Positions 9,620 to 18,400 of a DNA stretch of 64,000 nucleotides are shown piece after piece. Under the pieces are notes generated by a model. It saw only the letters and a list, made by a program, of their open reading frames with translations, made no database searches and was not told where the DNA came from. Numbering within the stretch: position 1 is the first letter of the stretch; each line of letters opens with the position of its first letter. Made by a program: the position numbers and the translations under genes. Source of the DNA: Candidatus Parachristensenella avicola (GTDB taxonomy: Bacteria; Bacillota; Clostridia; Christensenellales; UMGS416); the NCBI GenBank assembly GCA_904420205.1, contig CAJFUN010000039.1:1-64000 (forward strand), in the 5' to 3' direction.

Positions 9620-10225
9620 TTAACCGGCGAAAAAACCATCCCAAATATGTAGCCGCACGCCCCAAAAGCAGCAGGACAGCGGGCGACCATTAAGACTAAA
9701 GTTTACGCCTACACCCGGCTCTGACCATTGCCCGCTGTCCCACTTAGTAGGTGAACAATACGGCCAATCGCTCAAGAGGCTCGGCTGCTTTTTTGTGATC
9801 CTAAGCAATTCACGCCTGTTATTCCCAATATCTGCTTGAACATTATCCCACCCAACGGAAACTTCGCTCATCGAAGCTTTTGCTCTCTCAGCAGCGCTAC
9901 AAATCTTTTGGCAAAGTTTATCATAATACGCTTTTTCAACATCAACATTCGCAGCCGCATGGGTATGCGAAAATGATAGCATGACCTTTTCTCTGGATGT
10001 GCCGATGGTTGCGCCGATCATATCCCGAAGCAAATTCGCTTCCTTTTTGTTAAAACCAATATTGTCGATCGCCACCAAACAACAGATCTCTTTATGCTCC
10101 CAAACGGAGACCTATGCCATCAAAGAATCCAATATGCCTCTAGAGGTGTTGTCCGTGCGATTAAATCCAATCAGCGTAACAGGTATTTTAGGCGTAATAT
10201 CCGCTTCCGCAAATCCCATCCTCAT
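9620..10225 (-). pseudogene. Truncated neutral/alkaline ceramidase-like gene with in-frame TAG
   Basis: ATG at 10225 follows an AGGGGGAAG ribosome site and reads MRMGFAEADITP, the typical opening of neutral/alkaline non-lysosomal ceramidase-like proteins. Codon 38 (10114-10112) is TAG. Reading continues in the same frame into VAIDNIGFNKKE, then SFSHTHAAANVD, which matches the family's conserved SATHTH-type metal-binding segment. After about 9810 the sequence no longer looks like the family, and it ends after about 200 codons where about 400 or more are usual. The gene is thus interrupted and 3'-truncated. A CAG-to-TAG change is the simplest origin of the stop. The family is known from lipid amidases and from uncharacterised homologues in glycan loci. 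Confidence 0.65.
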
Positions 10226-10284
10226 CTTTTCTTCCCCCTAAATAGCGAATTCATTATTTGCTCTTTGCAATACAAAAAACTTCA

Positions 10285-10779
10285 TCAATTCGTTTTCTTT
10301 CCCGCTTGTCCAACCATTTTCTTCCTTAAATTGGTTGGCGGTTTCCCCATCAAACGGTATGCGCTTTCCCATCGGATCAACTTGTCCGTTGTGCGAAATG
10401 CCTGTTTCTGTTCCGCCGGTATGTCCGGCATGGTTTGGAACATAGCAGCGATCACAACTTCGCCCGGCTGTTTCCCGTCATCAATATCTTTCTTCATATC
10501 CTTGGGAATAGCCAAAGGCGCACACCCTTGTTTTTTTATTCCCCCATCCTCTGCACGGTCAAAAAGCTGTAAATTATCATTTGCTTCTTCTCGATGTTCC
10601 GTATGTTCTCCTATCAGGTCGGACAGGGAAGCGGTTGCCCTCGCGATAAGCTGGTTCTGTGCCGTTATTCCCTTCGCCGTCGTGTCCCGAAAATAAATCC
10701 GTATGGAATTTATCTGTTTAGGAAGATTCCAGTGGTTCATCAAGCGATGGAGATCTTGCACATCGACAGCACAGAACAC
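10285..10779 (-). CDS. Hypothetical protein in decayed island
   Basis: An open frame of up to 164 codons, with no family I recognise. It is hydrophilic, rich in Gln, Lys and Asp, with no membrane segment. Base composition is more AT-rich than the flanking genes, in keeping with transferred DNA. Its 5' end overlaps, in another frame, the XRE-like fragment upstream, so the true start is uncertain and the frame may be the out-of-register remainder of a larger gene. The stretch from about residue 100 (DMKKDIDDGKQPGEVV) looks like genuine protein. Treat as a possible gene remnant. Confidence 0.35.
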   Translation of the reverse strand: MFCAVDVQDLHRLMNHWNLPKQINSIRIYFRDTTAKGITAQNQLIARATASLSDLIGEHTEHREEANDNLQLFDRAEDGGIKKQGCAPLAIPKDMKKDIDDGKQPGEVVIAAMFQTMPDIPAEQKQAFRTTDKLIRWESAYRLMGKPPTNLRKKMVGQAGKKTN

Positions 10780-10995
10780 CCTTCACTTCTCCCCGGTACA
10801 ATCCTAATTCAGAAATATCATAGCTTTTGCGAACGCCCACGGTGGACAAACCCAGTATGTCGTGCATTGATACTTTGAACGCTTCCGCCACATCCATACG
10901 CATATCGCTGCTGACTGTTCTCGTTTCCCGACCGGCAATGCAGCTCAGCTCGGCAATGGAATCGCCGAGCTTCTCCGCCAGTTTCTCTTATGGGA
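10718..10995 (-). pseudogene. Fragment resembling an XRE-type helix-turn-helix
   Basis: Read on the minus strand, about 30 codons (KLAEKLGDSIAELSCIAG, then SVSMHDILGL-like text) have the spacing of a Cro/CI-type DNA-binding domain: a first helix, an 'AELSCIAGRE' turn-like segment, and a C-terminal 'HDILGL'. The frame has a stop immediately upstream and no convincing start codon or ribosome site, and it ends after about 90 codons in a different frame from the following ORF. It is best seen as the remains of a small regulator. Confidence is low because the match rests on pattern alone. Confidence 0.3.
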
Positions 10996-11149
10996 GGTGG
11001 TCCTCATTTCATCGATCGGGAATCCGCTGTTCGGGCGCTTCGGGTAAAGCAATAGATACGCGCCGCCTCCGCATATTTTCATTATACAGAGCGATTGCAA
11101 AAACACAATTTTCAAAGTAGAAAATTCATTAAAATGCCATTCACTCAAA

Positions 11150-11673
11150 ATTCTGAGATTGCATTTTTCCGAGTAGGCTTAGGGCCGTTGATCAATGGGC
11201 ATCAGCTTGAAAATAGCATGATTATCCCCAAAAGATGCCTGGCTGGGGAAATACCGCGGGGAGCGGGCTTCGGGACACAATGTCGCGAAGTCGCGGGAGC
11301 GTGCCAACGCTGGAACACACTGCGGTTGTGGGGAACCCCGCAAAGCCGCGGGACTTTGTAGAGAGAGGGAGCAGCGGGATGAGTTTTGCCCCTTGCGACA
11401 ACGAGGCGGGCAATCTTTTCGGGAAGAACAATAAGGGAAAGCAAAGGCCGTGAATGCATCAGAGATTTCTTCTAATGAAAGCCTGCGTCAACCCAATGGA
11501 GCTAACCGCTGAACCTTTGAATCTGCTGATTAAAAAGAACCTTGCCCCTGGATCAGCCAAAGTTAGGGACGGAAGCCGGGTACAGGAAGCTAAAATCTTC
11601 TACCTCCTTATCGGCAAAATAGGCTGAATGACATCAATATCTTTAACGATGTGCATCCGGCACGCCATTGGCG
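11150..11673. other. Intergenic stretch, nothing recognised
   Basis: No protein family, RNA gene or repeat could be identified. Several short overlapping frames exist on both strands but none has a credible ribosome site together with a recognisable product. GC content varies within the stretch, consistent with decayed DNA. Confidence 0.4.
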
Positions 11674-11700
11674 CAAAAAAGAGCGGGGAGCCCGCTCTTT
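11674..11700 (-). terminator. Intrinsic terminator after the lamin-tail-domain gene
   Basis: An 8-bp perfect stem AGAGCGGG/CCCGCTCT (11680-11687 with 11691-11698) and a 3-base loop; reading on the minus strand it is followed by a run of six T. It lies just after the stop of the gene at 11717. Confidence 0.8.
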
Positions 11701-11716
11701 GCTTTTTATCTATGCG

Positions 11717-12301
11717 TTATCGCCGCTGCTCCACCAGTCCCATGGGCGCGGCCTGCCCGCTATACCCGTCAATTTGGTTACCGGCGCCCGGCGTAGGCTG
11801 CGCAGTCCTGACCATCGCGCCCTGCTCCGATATACCATAGCTTTCATCCTCGCCCATGGCCGGCATAAAAATCGCTTGCAAAATACGCCCGCTCGGGTCA
11901 GCCAGGCTTAGGAACTCGCCCTGGGCGGAAAGGCGAAAGGGCACGTGGTAATAGTGGCCGTCCCATCCCTCGCCTCCGGAAGCGCACAGCACCAAATACT
12001 CCCCTGGCTGCAACATATAATCAGGCAGCACGGCGAGATCCAGCTTCCGCTTGCTGTCCCCCAGGGTAAAACCCTTGAGGTTCACCGCCTCCTCGCCGGT
12101 GTTGGTCAGCTCAATCCAATCCGGGTGGGCGCCCTTGCCATCCGTTAGGCAACCGTGATTGGAGGCGCACAGCTCCCAAATGGTAATGCCCCCATCCGCG
12201 CCGGCCATGGAGCTTTGCCGTGAAAATATCAGCGCGAGGGTTATGCCCAAGAGCGCTGCCAGGGCCATCACTCGCGCCGGTTTTGCAGAAAAAATACCCA
12301 T
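11717..12301 (-). CDS. Exported lamin-tail-domain protein
   Basis: A 194-residue protein with a short basic N-terminus and a hydrophobic segment (about residues 9-26), acting as signal peptide or anchor. The body, about residues 38-150, reads as a lamin tail domain: ITIWELCASNHG, PDWIELTNTGEEAVNL, FTLGDSKRK and a late PGEYLVLCASG segment. These are the usual beta-strands of the LTD fold, which in bacteria occurs in secreted proteins, often next to nucleases or calcium-binding modules. Here it stands alone with a short C-terminal tail. It should be on the outer face of the membrane. A terminator follows. It sits in a decayed island but appears intact. Confidence 0.75.
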   Translation of the reverse strand: MGIFSAKPARVMALAALLGITLALIFSRQSSMAGADGGITIWELCASNHGCLTDGKGAHPDWIELTNTGEEAVNLKGFTLGDSKRKLDLAVLPDYMLQPGEYLVLCASGGEGWDGHYYHVPFRLSAQGEFLSLADPSGRILQAIFMPAMGEDESYGISEQGAMVRTAQPTPGAGNQIDGYSGQAAPMGLVEQRR

Positions 12302-12408
12302 GTCTTCGCCTCATTTCTTTTTCGCTAGTGTGCCCAAAGACATGGAATCCTATTGCATTTGTTTTTTTATCTGGCCGTCGGCGTGATGCGTTGCGAATCG
12401 TCCGGGGC

Positions 12409-13504
12409 TTTTCGGGGAGTGAATTATACTATCAAGAGCAAGGCTTTAGGGAAATAAAAAGAGGTTCATACAGAACCCTGGTAGAACGAAGTCACCACAC
12501 ACCAAACTATGGAAAGAGAATTATATGAACTACTATCATCTCACCATAGAAAAGCGCAGCTGTATACGGAAATATTATGTGGACGGATAGATTGAGTTAT
12601 CGAAAGATTGCCCGGCTGATCGGGAGGAATGTGCGTACGGTGTCGCGGGAGCTACGGCGGAACTGCACCCACATGTACGACATCCCGACCTACTACCCGC
12701 ACACAGCGCAGAAGAAGTATCTGCTGTGCCGTTCCTACTGCCACCGCGGGATGTTCCATTCACAGGAAGTGATCGACTACATAGAGAAATGGTTGCGGGC
12801 AGCCTGGTCATCGGAGCAGATTACCTGTACCCCTTGTAGGCTGAAGCTGCCAAGTTGGCGGACGATCTACCGGTGGATCTACGAGAAGTACCCGGTAAAC
12901 GGCAATCTGAAAGTGCTTCGCTGCAAGGGAAAGAGCCACGGAGTGAAAGAAACGCGAGGGAAAGTTGATCCGCAAGAGGGGCAAGCCGGTATACAGCCGC
13001 CAGAAGGTCGGGCATTGGGAAGCAGATACATTGGTGAGCGGCCAGGGCAAAAGCAAAGCCTGCTTTGCCACCTTGGTGGAACGCAAGACTCGGTTTTACA
13101 TTGCTGTGAAGATGCCGGACCGACGGGCGGAGACCATAGAAAACGCCATTGTCGCTGTATTGCCCGCTTTCCCTCCGCAGCTGGTCAAGACCATTACCTG
13201 CGACCGGGGCACGGCGTTTGCCAGCTGGCGCCAGATGGAAGAACGATTGCATTGCGAGGCCTATTTAGCCGACCCGTATTGTGCCTGGCAGAAAGGCACA
13301 AATGAGAATCTGAACGGCCTGCTCCGGGAGTTCTATCCCAAGGGAAGGAACCTTTCCCGCGTTGCTCCCGCCACATTAAAACGAAACCTAGCGTTGATCA
13401 ACGCCAAGCCTCGCAAAGTTTTGAACTTCCATTCTGCTCAGGAATTATGGGGCTTCGAGCTCAATTCCTGTTGCATTTAGTTTGACAATTCACTTTTCCG
13501 GAAA
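12409..13504 (+). mobile_element. IS30-type insertion sequence, decayed
   Basis: The element is bounded by imperfect inverted repeats: TTTTCGGGGAGTGAATT at 12409-12425, and the complement of 13487-13504, which reads TTTCCGGAAAAGTGAATT. Between them lies an IS30-family transposase reading frame in pieces. The length of about 1.1 kb fits IS30. Flanking target duplications were not evident by eye. No second copy occurs in the window. Confidence 0.75.
12525..13480 (+). pseudogene. IS30 family transposase, two frameshifts
   Basis: Translation starts at ATG 12525 (MNYYHLTIEKRSCIRKYYVDG), the usual N-terminus of IS30 transposases with a helix-turn-helix. A four-base insertion near 12585-12591 creates TAG (12588-12590) and shifts the frame; without it the sequence runs on as LSYRKIARLIGRN. 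A second shift near 12955 separates this from the catalytic part. The last frame, about 12965-13480, holds the three acidic residues of the DDE core: HWEADT, TCDRGTAF and NENLNGLLREFYP. The enzyme cannot be made in full from this copy without recoding at both sites. It would catalyse cut/copy transposition of the surrounding element. Confidence 0.85.
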
Positions 13505-13780
13505 CAATTCCTGCACATGTGTGCAATTTCTCTTGCCCATAGCAATCCCCCTGATGTAGTTATATTTTCCTACACCATGGGGTGTTTTGCCACTGTCTGT
13601 TTTTACTGGAGCTATTCAACAGTGCTTTCTTATTTTATCAGTTCGGGCGCGTTGGATACATCCTCCCTGGGGCGCAGCGGCGGCATCGTTTCCCTGCCAT
13701 GCCTGGCGGCAAAGGCGATCCCGGCCGGGCGCATTTCAAGCTTCATCGCCCTGCCTACCATGATACGCGCTCATTCTTTG
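13505..13780. other. Intergenic, nothing recognised
   Basis: Between the right end of the IS30 element and the stop of the DUF6886 gene. No gene, RNA or clear terminator was recognised. Confidence 0.4.
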
Positions 13781-14308
13781 TCACAGATCCTCTCTTGGCT
13801 GGGCAAAGCTCATCCTGCAAAGCGACCAATTCAATGTGGAAGACTGAACCGCCTCGGCTATATCCCAAAGGGTATCGGTAATCCGAATCTCCACATTACG
13901 CCGGACAAGCTCGTCCAGCAGGTCGTCGATTCGGTACTTTGCCTGCGGGCGCTGGGTGGTCGTGGCCACATAGTATCCCGCCACCTCATCCTGAAGCGTA
14001 AACGGCGCCGGATCGAATTCATACATATATAGGACGGTTTCCCGCAGCCGTTTTAACCACTTTCTCTCGATCACCAAGGCATGATGCACCGTGGAGCAGG
14101 AAAAAAACCTGCGCCTGTCCGCCATAGTGGTGCCGGATCCCACGTGATACGTAACCCGAGGGCAATCCCGGGGCGTCAGATAATTGGGCAGCCGCGCCTC
14201 ATCAATCGCCCACACCAGTCCGACATTCTGATCAAGATCGGTCCGGGTTGGACGTCGAGGCTCAAATACCGCAATATCCGCCTCCTCGCTAACATGAAAT
14301 ATCCGCAT
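13781..14308 (-). CDS. DUF6886 family protein
   Basis: A 175-residue protein starting at ATG 14308, chosen over an upstream extension because GGAGGGA lies just before it and the family begins MRIFHVSEE. Conserved-looking segments are HVSEEADIAVFEPR, VVWAIDEARLPNYLTPRDCPRV and a Tyr/Phe-rich centre. I recognise this as the DUF6886 type, small cytoplasmic proteins of unknown function; some features (His near the N-terminus, Asp-Cys-Pro-Arg) suggest a ligand or nucleotide pocket, but no activity is established. It follows rsmG by 25 bases on the same strand and may be the last gene of that operon. Confidence 0.75.
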   Translation of the reverse strand: MRIFHVSEEADIAVFEPRRPTRTDLDQNVGLVWAIDEARLPNYLTPRDCPRVTYHVGSGTTMADRRRFFSCSTVHHALVIERKWLKRLRETVLYMYEFDPAPFTLQDEVAGYYVATTTQRPQAKYRIDDLLDELVRRNVEIRITDTLWDIAEAVQSSTLNWSLCRMSFAQPREDL

Positions 14309-14333
14309 GTTTCCCTCCTGTGGCGCCAATTTC

Positions 14334-15047
14334 TTACAGCGGCTGGCGCGCGGGTTTGCCGTTTCGCCTAGGATAAGCCGCCGGTGTGGGGCGCGACTTT
14401 TCAATTCGCGCCAGGGTCATCGGCTGGCCGCCCAGCGTATAGTGGTCCAGCGTCCGCTTGCCGCCGCCCAATAGATCCATCGCCCGCTGAGCCCGGGCCA
14501 GTTCCTCCCCAAGCCCCGGCCCCTTCCAGGCCAGCATAGCCCCGCCCTGGCGCGCCAACGGGAGCAGATACTCTGCCAATGTAGGCAGAGCCGCCACCGC
14601 GCGAGCGCAGGCAAAGTCATAAGCCTCCCGGCGCTGCGCATCTCGGCCCAGCTCTTCCGCCCGAATCCAGAGCATTTCCACCCGCTCCTCCAAACCCAAT
14701 TCCGCTACCATCCGGCGGAGGAAATCCACTCGCTTGCCCAGTGAATCGGCCAACGTCACCCGGATATCGGGACGGGCAATCGCCAGCGGCAGCCCCGGAA
14801 AGCCTGCACCGGTGCCCACATCCACCAGGCTCGCCTCCGGATGGATCCATCCCAATACCAGCGGCCGAAGGCTGTCTAAAAAATGGCGTCGAGCAATGCC
14901 TTCGTCATCGTCTACCGCGGTCAGGTTCATGGTCTGATTGGCCTCCTTCAGCCGTGCGGCGTACAGGTCAAAAGCCTCGAAAGCCTCTGGAGCCAGCGCC
15001 AACTCCCATTTCTGCGCCTGTTCCTTCATCAGCGCGCTCACGCTCAT
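14334..15047 (-). CDS. rsmG: 16S rRNA (guanine527-N7)-methyltransferase RsmG
   Basis: A 237-residue class I SAM-dependent methyltransferase that modifies G527 of 16S rRNA. Visible hallmarks are MNLTAVDDDEGIARRHFLDSL, the SAM-binding VDVGTGAGFPGLPLAI (about 76-91), and the later ARAVAALPTLAEYLLPL. The start codon overlaps the mnmG stop (TAATG), with GGGGAGGCGG in front, so translation is coupled. The mnmE-mnmG-rsmG order is the common Bacillota arrangement. The C-terminus has a short Arg/Pro-rich tail beyond the usual fold. Confidence 0.96.
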   Translation of the reverse strand: MSVSALMKEQAQKWELALAPEAFEAFDLYAARLKEANQTMNLTAVDDDEGIARRHFLDSLRPLVLGWIHPEASLVDVGTGAGFPGLPLAIARPDIRVTLADSLGKRVDFLRRMVAELGLEERVEMLWIRAEELGRDAQRREAYDFACARAVAALPTLAEYLLPLARQGGAMLAWKGPGLGEELARAQRAMDLLGGGKRTLDHYTLGGQPMTLARIEKSRPTPAAYPRRNGKPARQPL

Positions 15048-16930
15048 TACGCCCGCCTCCCCTTACTCTTTACATATACAAGCAGCACGCCGATATCCGC
15101 CGGGGAGACCCCTAGGATGCGGGCAGCCTGCCCGACGGACGCGGGGCGCTGCGCTGCCAGCTTCTGCCGCGCTTCCAGCCTTAATCCCTCGATCCGGCTA
15201 TAATCGATATCCTCGTCAAGGGCCATCTGTTCCAGCCGCTGGAAGCGCTCCACTTCCTGCTGCTGGCGCTGGATATATCCTTCATATTTTACCTGGATCT
15301 CCGCCTCTTCCCGGGCGTCGTCTCCCACATGAGGCGGGTTGGGATCCAGCCCGCCCAATTCAGCCAGCCGTACCGGCGGCCGCCGCAGCAGCTCGGCCAT
15401 CGTCAAGCCTGTCGCGGCGGGAGGATACGCCTTGGCCGCCAAAAAACGGTTCAGCGCTTCGCCGGGCGGCAGGACCGTCTCCTTTAGGTGGCGAACCAGC
15501 CGCTCCGTCTCTTCCCGTTTGCGCATCATGCGGTCGTATCGAGCGTCGCTGACCAGCCCCACACGGCGCCCCATATCGGTTAGCCGCAAATCGGCGTTAT
15601 CCTGCCTCAGCAGCAGCCGGTATTCAGCGCGGCTCGTCATCATGCGGTAGGGTTCGCTGGCCCCTTTGGTCACCAGGTCGTCGATCAGCACGCCGGCATA
15701 GGCGTCGCTGCGGGCCAGCACCAGCGGCGGCTCGCCCCGCACGTATTGGGCGGCGTTGATTCCAGCTACAATCCCCTGGGCTGCCGCTTCTTCATAGCCG
15801 GATGTTCCGTTGACCTGCCCGGCCATGAAAAGGCCGGGCATATCCTTCATCATCAGCGTGGATGTAAGCTGCAGCGAATCGATACAGTCGTATTCTATCG
15901 CATAGCCATAGCGCATAATTTGAGCCCGTTCCATCCCCGGAATGGTATGCAACATAGCGATCTGTACGTCCTCCGGCAGCGACGTGGACATCCCCTGCAC
16001 GTAGTATTCCCTGGTGTGGGCGCCTTCCGGCTCCAGGAATACCTGGTGGCGCTCCTTGTGCGCGAAGCGCACCACCTTATCCTCGATAGAAGGGCAGTAG
16101 CGTACGCCCGTGGCGTCGATCAGCCCCGCATACATGGGAGAACGGTCCAGGTTCTCCCGAATGATGCGGTGAGTCGCTTCATTGGTCCAGGTCAGGTAGC
16201 AGCTCATCTGGGGGCAATCGCGCCCAGTGCTCACAAAAGAAAAAAGAGGCGCAGTCTCGTCGCCGGGTTGCTCGGTCATGCGGGAAAAATCCACCGTATG
16301 GGCGTTGACCCGGGGCGGCGTACCCGTCTTAAAGCGGCGGATGCGGACGCCCTTATCCAGCAGGTCGCCCGTCAGCTCGGTGGCCGCCATCAGGCCCGCG
16401 GGGCCGCCTTCCACCGCTTTGGGCCCGGTAAAGGTGCGGCTGCGCAGATATACGCCGGTGGCCACCACCACTGCCCGGCACCGGTATCGGGCGCCGGAGG
16501 TGGTTTCAATGCCCGATACCCGGCCTCCTTCGGTAAGGATCCGGGCGCACTCCCCCTGCAGTAGGGTCAGGTTTTCCGCGTCCTCCAGCACGCCTTTCAT
16601 CCGGGCCTGGTATGCTTTCTTATCGGCCTGCGCCCGCAGGGACTGCACGGCCGGCCCTTTGGAGGTATTCAGCAGCCTGACCTGGATACAGGTGGCGTCG
16701 GCGTTCAGGCCCATCTCGCCGCCCAGCGCATCCACCTCCCGCACCAAATGCCCCTTGGAGGTGCCGCCGATGGCCGGATTGCACGGCATCAGGGCAACCG
16801 CGTCCAGCTGCAATGTCAGTGCCAGCGTGGATCGCCCCATCCTGGCGGCGGCCAGCGCTGCTTCGCAGCCGGCATGCCCTGCGCCGATTACCACTACGTC
16901 AAATTCTCCCGCCTCATACCGCATCATCAT
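15047..16930 (-). CDS. mnmG: tRNA uridine 5-carboxymethylaminomethyl modification enzyme MnmG (GidA)
   Basis: About 627 residues; FAD-dependent partner of MnmE that installs carboxymethylaminomethyl groups at U34 of certain tRNAs. The N-terminal dinucleotide motif VIGAGHAGCEAA, the NPAIGGTSKGHLVREVDALGG block, the FKTGTPPRV segment and the C-terminal helical domain are all present. Three ATG codons lie at 16930, 16927 and 16924, behind GGGGAAG; the first two have the best spacing. A longer TTG start at 16948 would lie inside mnmE and is less likely. It follows mnmE directly and precedes rsmG with overlapping codons. Confidence 0.96.
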   Translation of the reverse strand: MMMRYEAGEFDVVVIGAGHAGCEAALAAARMGRSTLALTLQLDAVALMPCNPAIGGTSKGHLVREVDALGGEMGLNADATCIQVRLLNTSKGPAVQSLRAQADKKAYQARMKGVLEDAENLTLLQGECARILTEGGRVSGIETTSGARYRCRAVVVATGVYLRSRTFTGPKAVEGGPAGLMAATELTGDLLDKGVRIRRFKTGTPPRVNAHTVDFSRMTEQPGDETAPLFSFVSTGRDCPQMSCYLTWTNEATHRIIRENLDRSPMYAGLIDATGVRYCPSIEDKVVRFAHKERHQVFLEPEGAHTREYYVQGMSTSLPEDVQIAMLHTIPGMERAQIMRYGYAIEYDCIDSLQLTSTLMMKDMPGLFMAGQVNGTSGYEEAAAQGIVAGINAAQYVRGEPPLVLARSDAYAGVLIDDLVTKGASEPYRMMTSRAEYRLLLRQDNADLRLTDMGRRVGLVSDARYDRMMRKREETERLVRHLKETVLPPGEALNRFLAAKAYPPAATGLTMAELLRRPPVRLAELGGLDPNPPHVGDDAREEAEIQVKYEGYIQRQQQEVERFQRLEQMALDEDIDYSRIEGLRLEARQKLAAQRPASVGQAARILGVSPADIGVLLVYVKSKGRRA

Positions 16931-16932
16931 CC

Positions 16933-18279
16933 CTACTTCCCCAGGCAAAATTTTTCAAAGATCCGATCGATCACGTCTTCATCGACCGTACCGCCGGTTA
17001 CCTCGCCCAGCGCCCGCCAAGCAGCCCGAAGCCCGCCGGTGGCCATATCCAGCGGATAACCGGCCTCTAATGCCTCGCAGGCCTCGCCTACGGCTAATCC
17101 CGCCCGGCGTACTGCGTCTCTGTGCCGTGTCTGCGTCAGCACGGCCTCGCCGGGCTGCACCTTCCCCGCGCCGCAAAGGTCGGCCATAGCTTTTATCAGT
17201 CCATCCAGCCCTTGGCCTGTCTTAGCTGAAAGCGCCAGCGCATCCTCACAGCCTGCCGGCGCCGCGCCGGCCAGGTCGCATTTATTGGCAACAACCAGCC
17301 GGGGCATTCCCTCCGTCTGCGCTAAAATCGCCCGGTCGGCCTCCGTCACACCTTCCGACGCATCCAGCACCACTAGAACCAGGTCGGCCTCCTCCAGCGC
17401 CTGCCGGCTTCTGGCCACGCCCAGCGCTTCCACCGGGTCCTTCGTTTCCCGGATCCCGGCCGTGTCGATCAGCGTAACGCAAAGCCCATCCAGATCAGCC
17501 TGGGCCTCCACCGTATCCCGGGTCGTACCGGCCACGGGCGTCACGATTGCCCGTTCCTCACCCATCAGCGCGTTCATCAGGCTGCTCTTACCTACGTTCG
17601 GCCGTCCTACCAGGGCGCAGCGCACCCCTTCACGCAGCACGCGCCCGCCCTGCGCGGTAGCCAGCAGCTGTTCTAGGCGCCGCTGCGTTCGCCGCAGCCG
17701 TTCCACCCATACGTCCACCTGCTCTTGTTCAATATCTTCCTCGGGATAATCGCAGGTTACCTCAATCATGGCGATCAGATCCAACAGCTCATCGGCCATC
17801 TGGGTGATCTCCCGGCCCAGCCGCCCCCGCAGCTGGGCCAGCGCCTGGGCCGCCGCCCGGTCCGTCCGGGCCGCCACCATATCCATAACCGCCTCGGCCT
17901 GGGTTAGATCCATACGCCCATTGAGAAAAGCCCGGCGCGAAAACTCGCCCCGCTGCGCCATCCTGGCTCCGGCTTCCAGCGCCGCCTCCAGCACCCGCCG
18001 GGTCGCCGCTTGGCCCCCGTGGCAGTATAGCTCCGCCGTATCCTCCCCGGTAAAGGAGCCGGGGCCCGGCAGGTAGACGGCAAGGCCCAGGTCGACCGTC
18101 TCCCGCCTCCGCACAAACCGCCCATAGACCATGCGCCGGGGCAAGCTTACCGGGTTCTCTCGGGCGCAAAAGCATCCTTGCAGCACTTTGCCCGCGTCGG
18201 GGCCGCTGATGCGAATGATCGCTACGCCGCCCTCGCCCGGTGCCGTCGCTACCGCGGCGATGGTATCTCCCTGCAGCAT
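16933..18279 (-). CDS. mnmE: tRNA modification GTPase MnmE (TrmE)
   Basis: A 448-residue GTPase that works with MnmG in wobble-uridine modification. The N-terminal formyl-THF-binding domain starts DTIAAVATAPGEGGVAIIRISG. The G domain has GRPNVGKSSLMNAL (G1), GTTRDTVEA (G2 region), DTAGIRE (G3) and NKCDL (G4). The C-terminal half contains the helical domain and ends FEKFCLGK, with the conserved Cys near the end. AGGAGG precedes the ATG. It is the first gene of the mnmE-mnmG-rsmG(-DUF6886) operon. Confidence 0.97.
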   Translation of the reverse strand: MLQGDTIAAVATAPGEGGVAIIRISGPDAGKVLQGCFCARENPVSLPRRMVYGRFVRRRETVDLGLAVYLPGPGSFTGEDTAELYCHGGQAATRRVLEAALEAGARMAQRGEFSRRAFLNGRMDLTQAEAVMDMVAARTDRAAAQALAQLRGRLGREITQMADELLDLIAMIEVTCDYPEEDIEQEQVDVWVERLRRTQRRLEQLLATAQGGRVLREGVRCALVGRPNVGKSSLMNALMGEERAIVTPVAGTTRDTVEAQADLDGLCVTLIDTAGIRETKDPVEALGVARSRQALEEADLVLVVLDASEGVTEADRAILAQTEGMPRLVVANKCDLAGAAPAGCEDALALSAKTGQGLDGLIKAMADLCGAGKVQPGEAVLTQTRHRDAVRRAGLAVGEACEALEAGYPLDMATGGLRAAWRALGEVTGGTVDEDVIDRIFEKFCLGK

Positions 18280-18326
18280 ATTCCCGCCTCCTCGCTATTT
18301 TCTGCATGTCAACTGGCCAGTCTATT

Positions 18327-18355
18327 ATTATACCGGAAACGGCTTCCCTTGAAAA
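18327..18355 (-). promoter_or_regulatory. Promoter of mnmE operon
   Basis: On the minus strand -35 TTTTCA (18355-18350), 17-base spacer, -10 TATAAT (18332-18327), about 48 bases before the mnmE ATG. The -35 overlaps that of the divergent promoter. Confidence 0.65.
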
Positions 18356-18377
18356 GGCCGGGAAATCATGCTATCAT
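18349..18377 (+). promoter_or_regulatory. Promoter of the methyltransferase-dtxR operon
   Basis: -35 TTGAAA (18349-18354), 17-base spacer, -10 TATCAT (18372-18377). It faces away from the mnmE promoter and shares its -35 bases. Confidence 0.65.
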
Positions 18378-18400
18378 CCTTTTTAAAGGAGGTGGCGTGC

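Noticed and set aside
14334-18279. Chromosome origin next to mnmE-mnmG-rsmG
   Set aside because: No parA/parB, rnpA, yidC or DnaA boxes were recognised; the block alone does not mark the origin.
18385-18400. ATG at 18368 as the start of the methyltransferase
   Set aside because: It overlaps the promoter -10 region and has no ribosome site, while TTG 18401 has AAAGGAGGT at good spacing.
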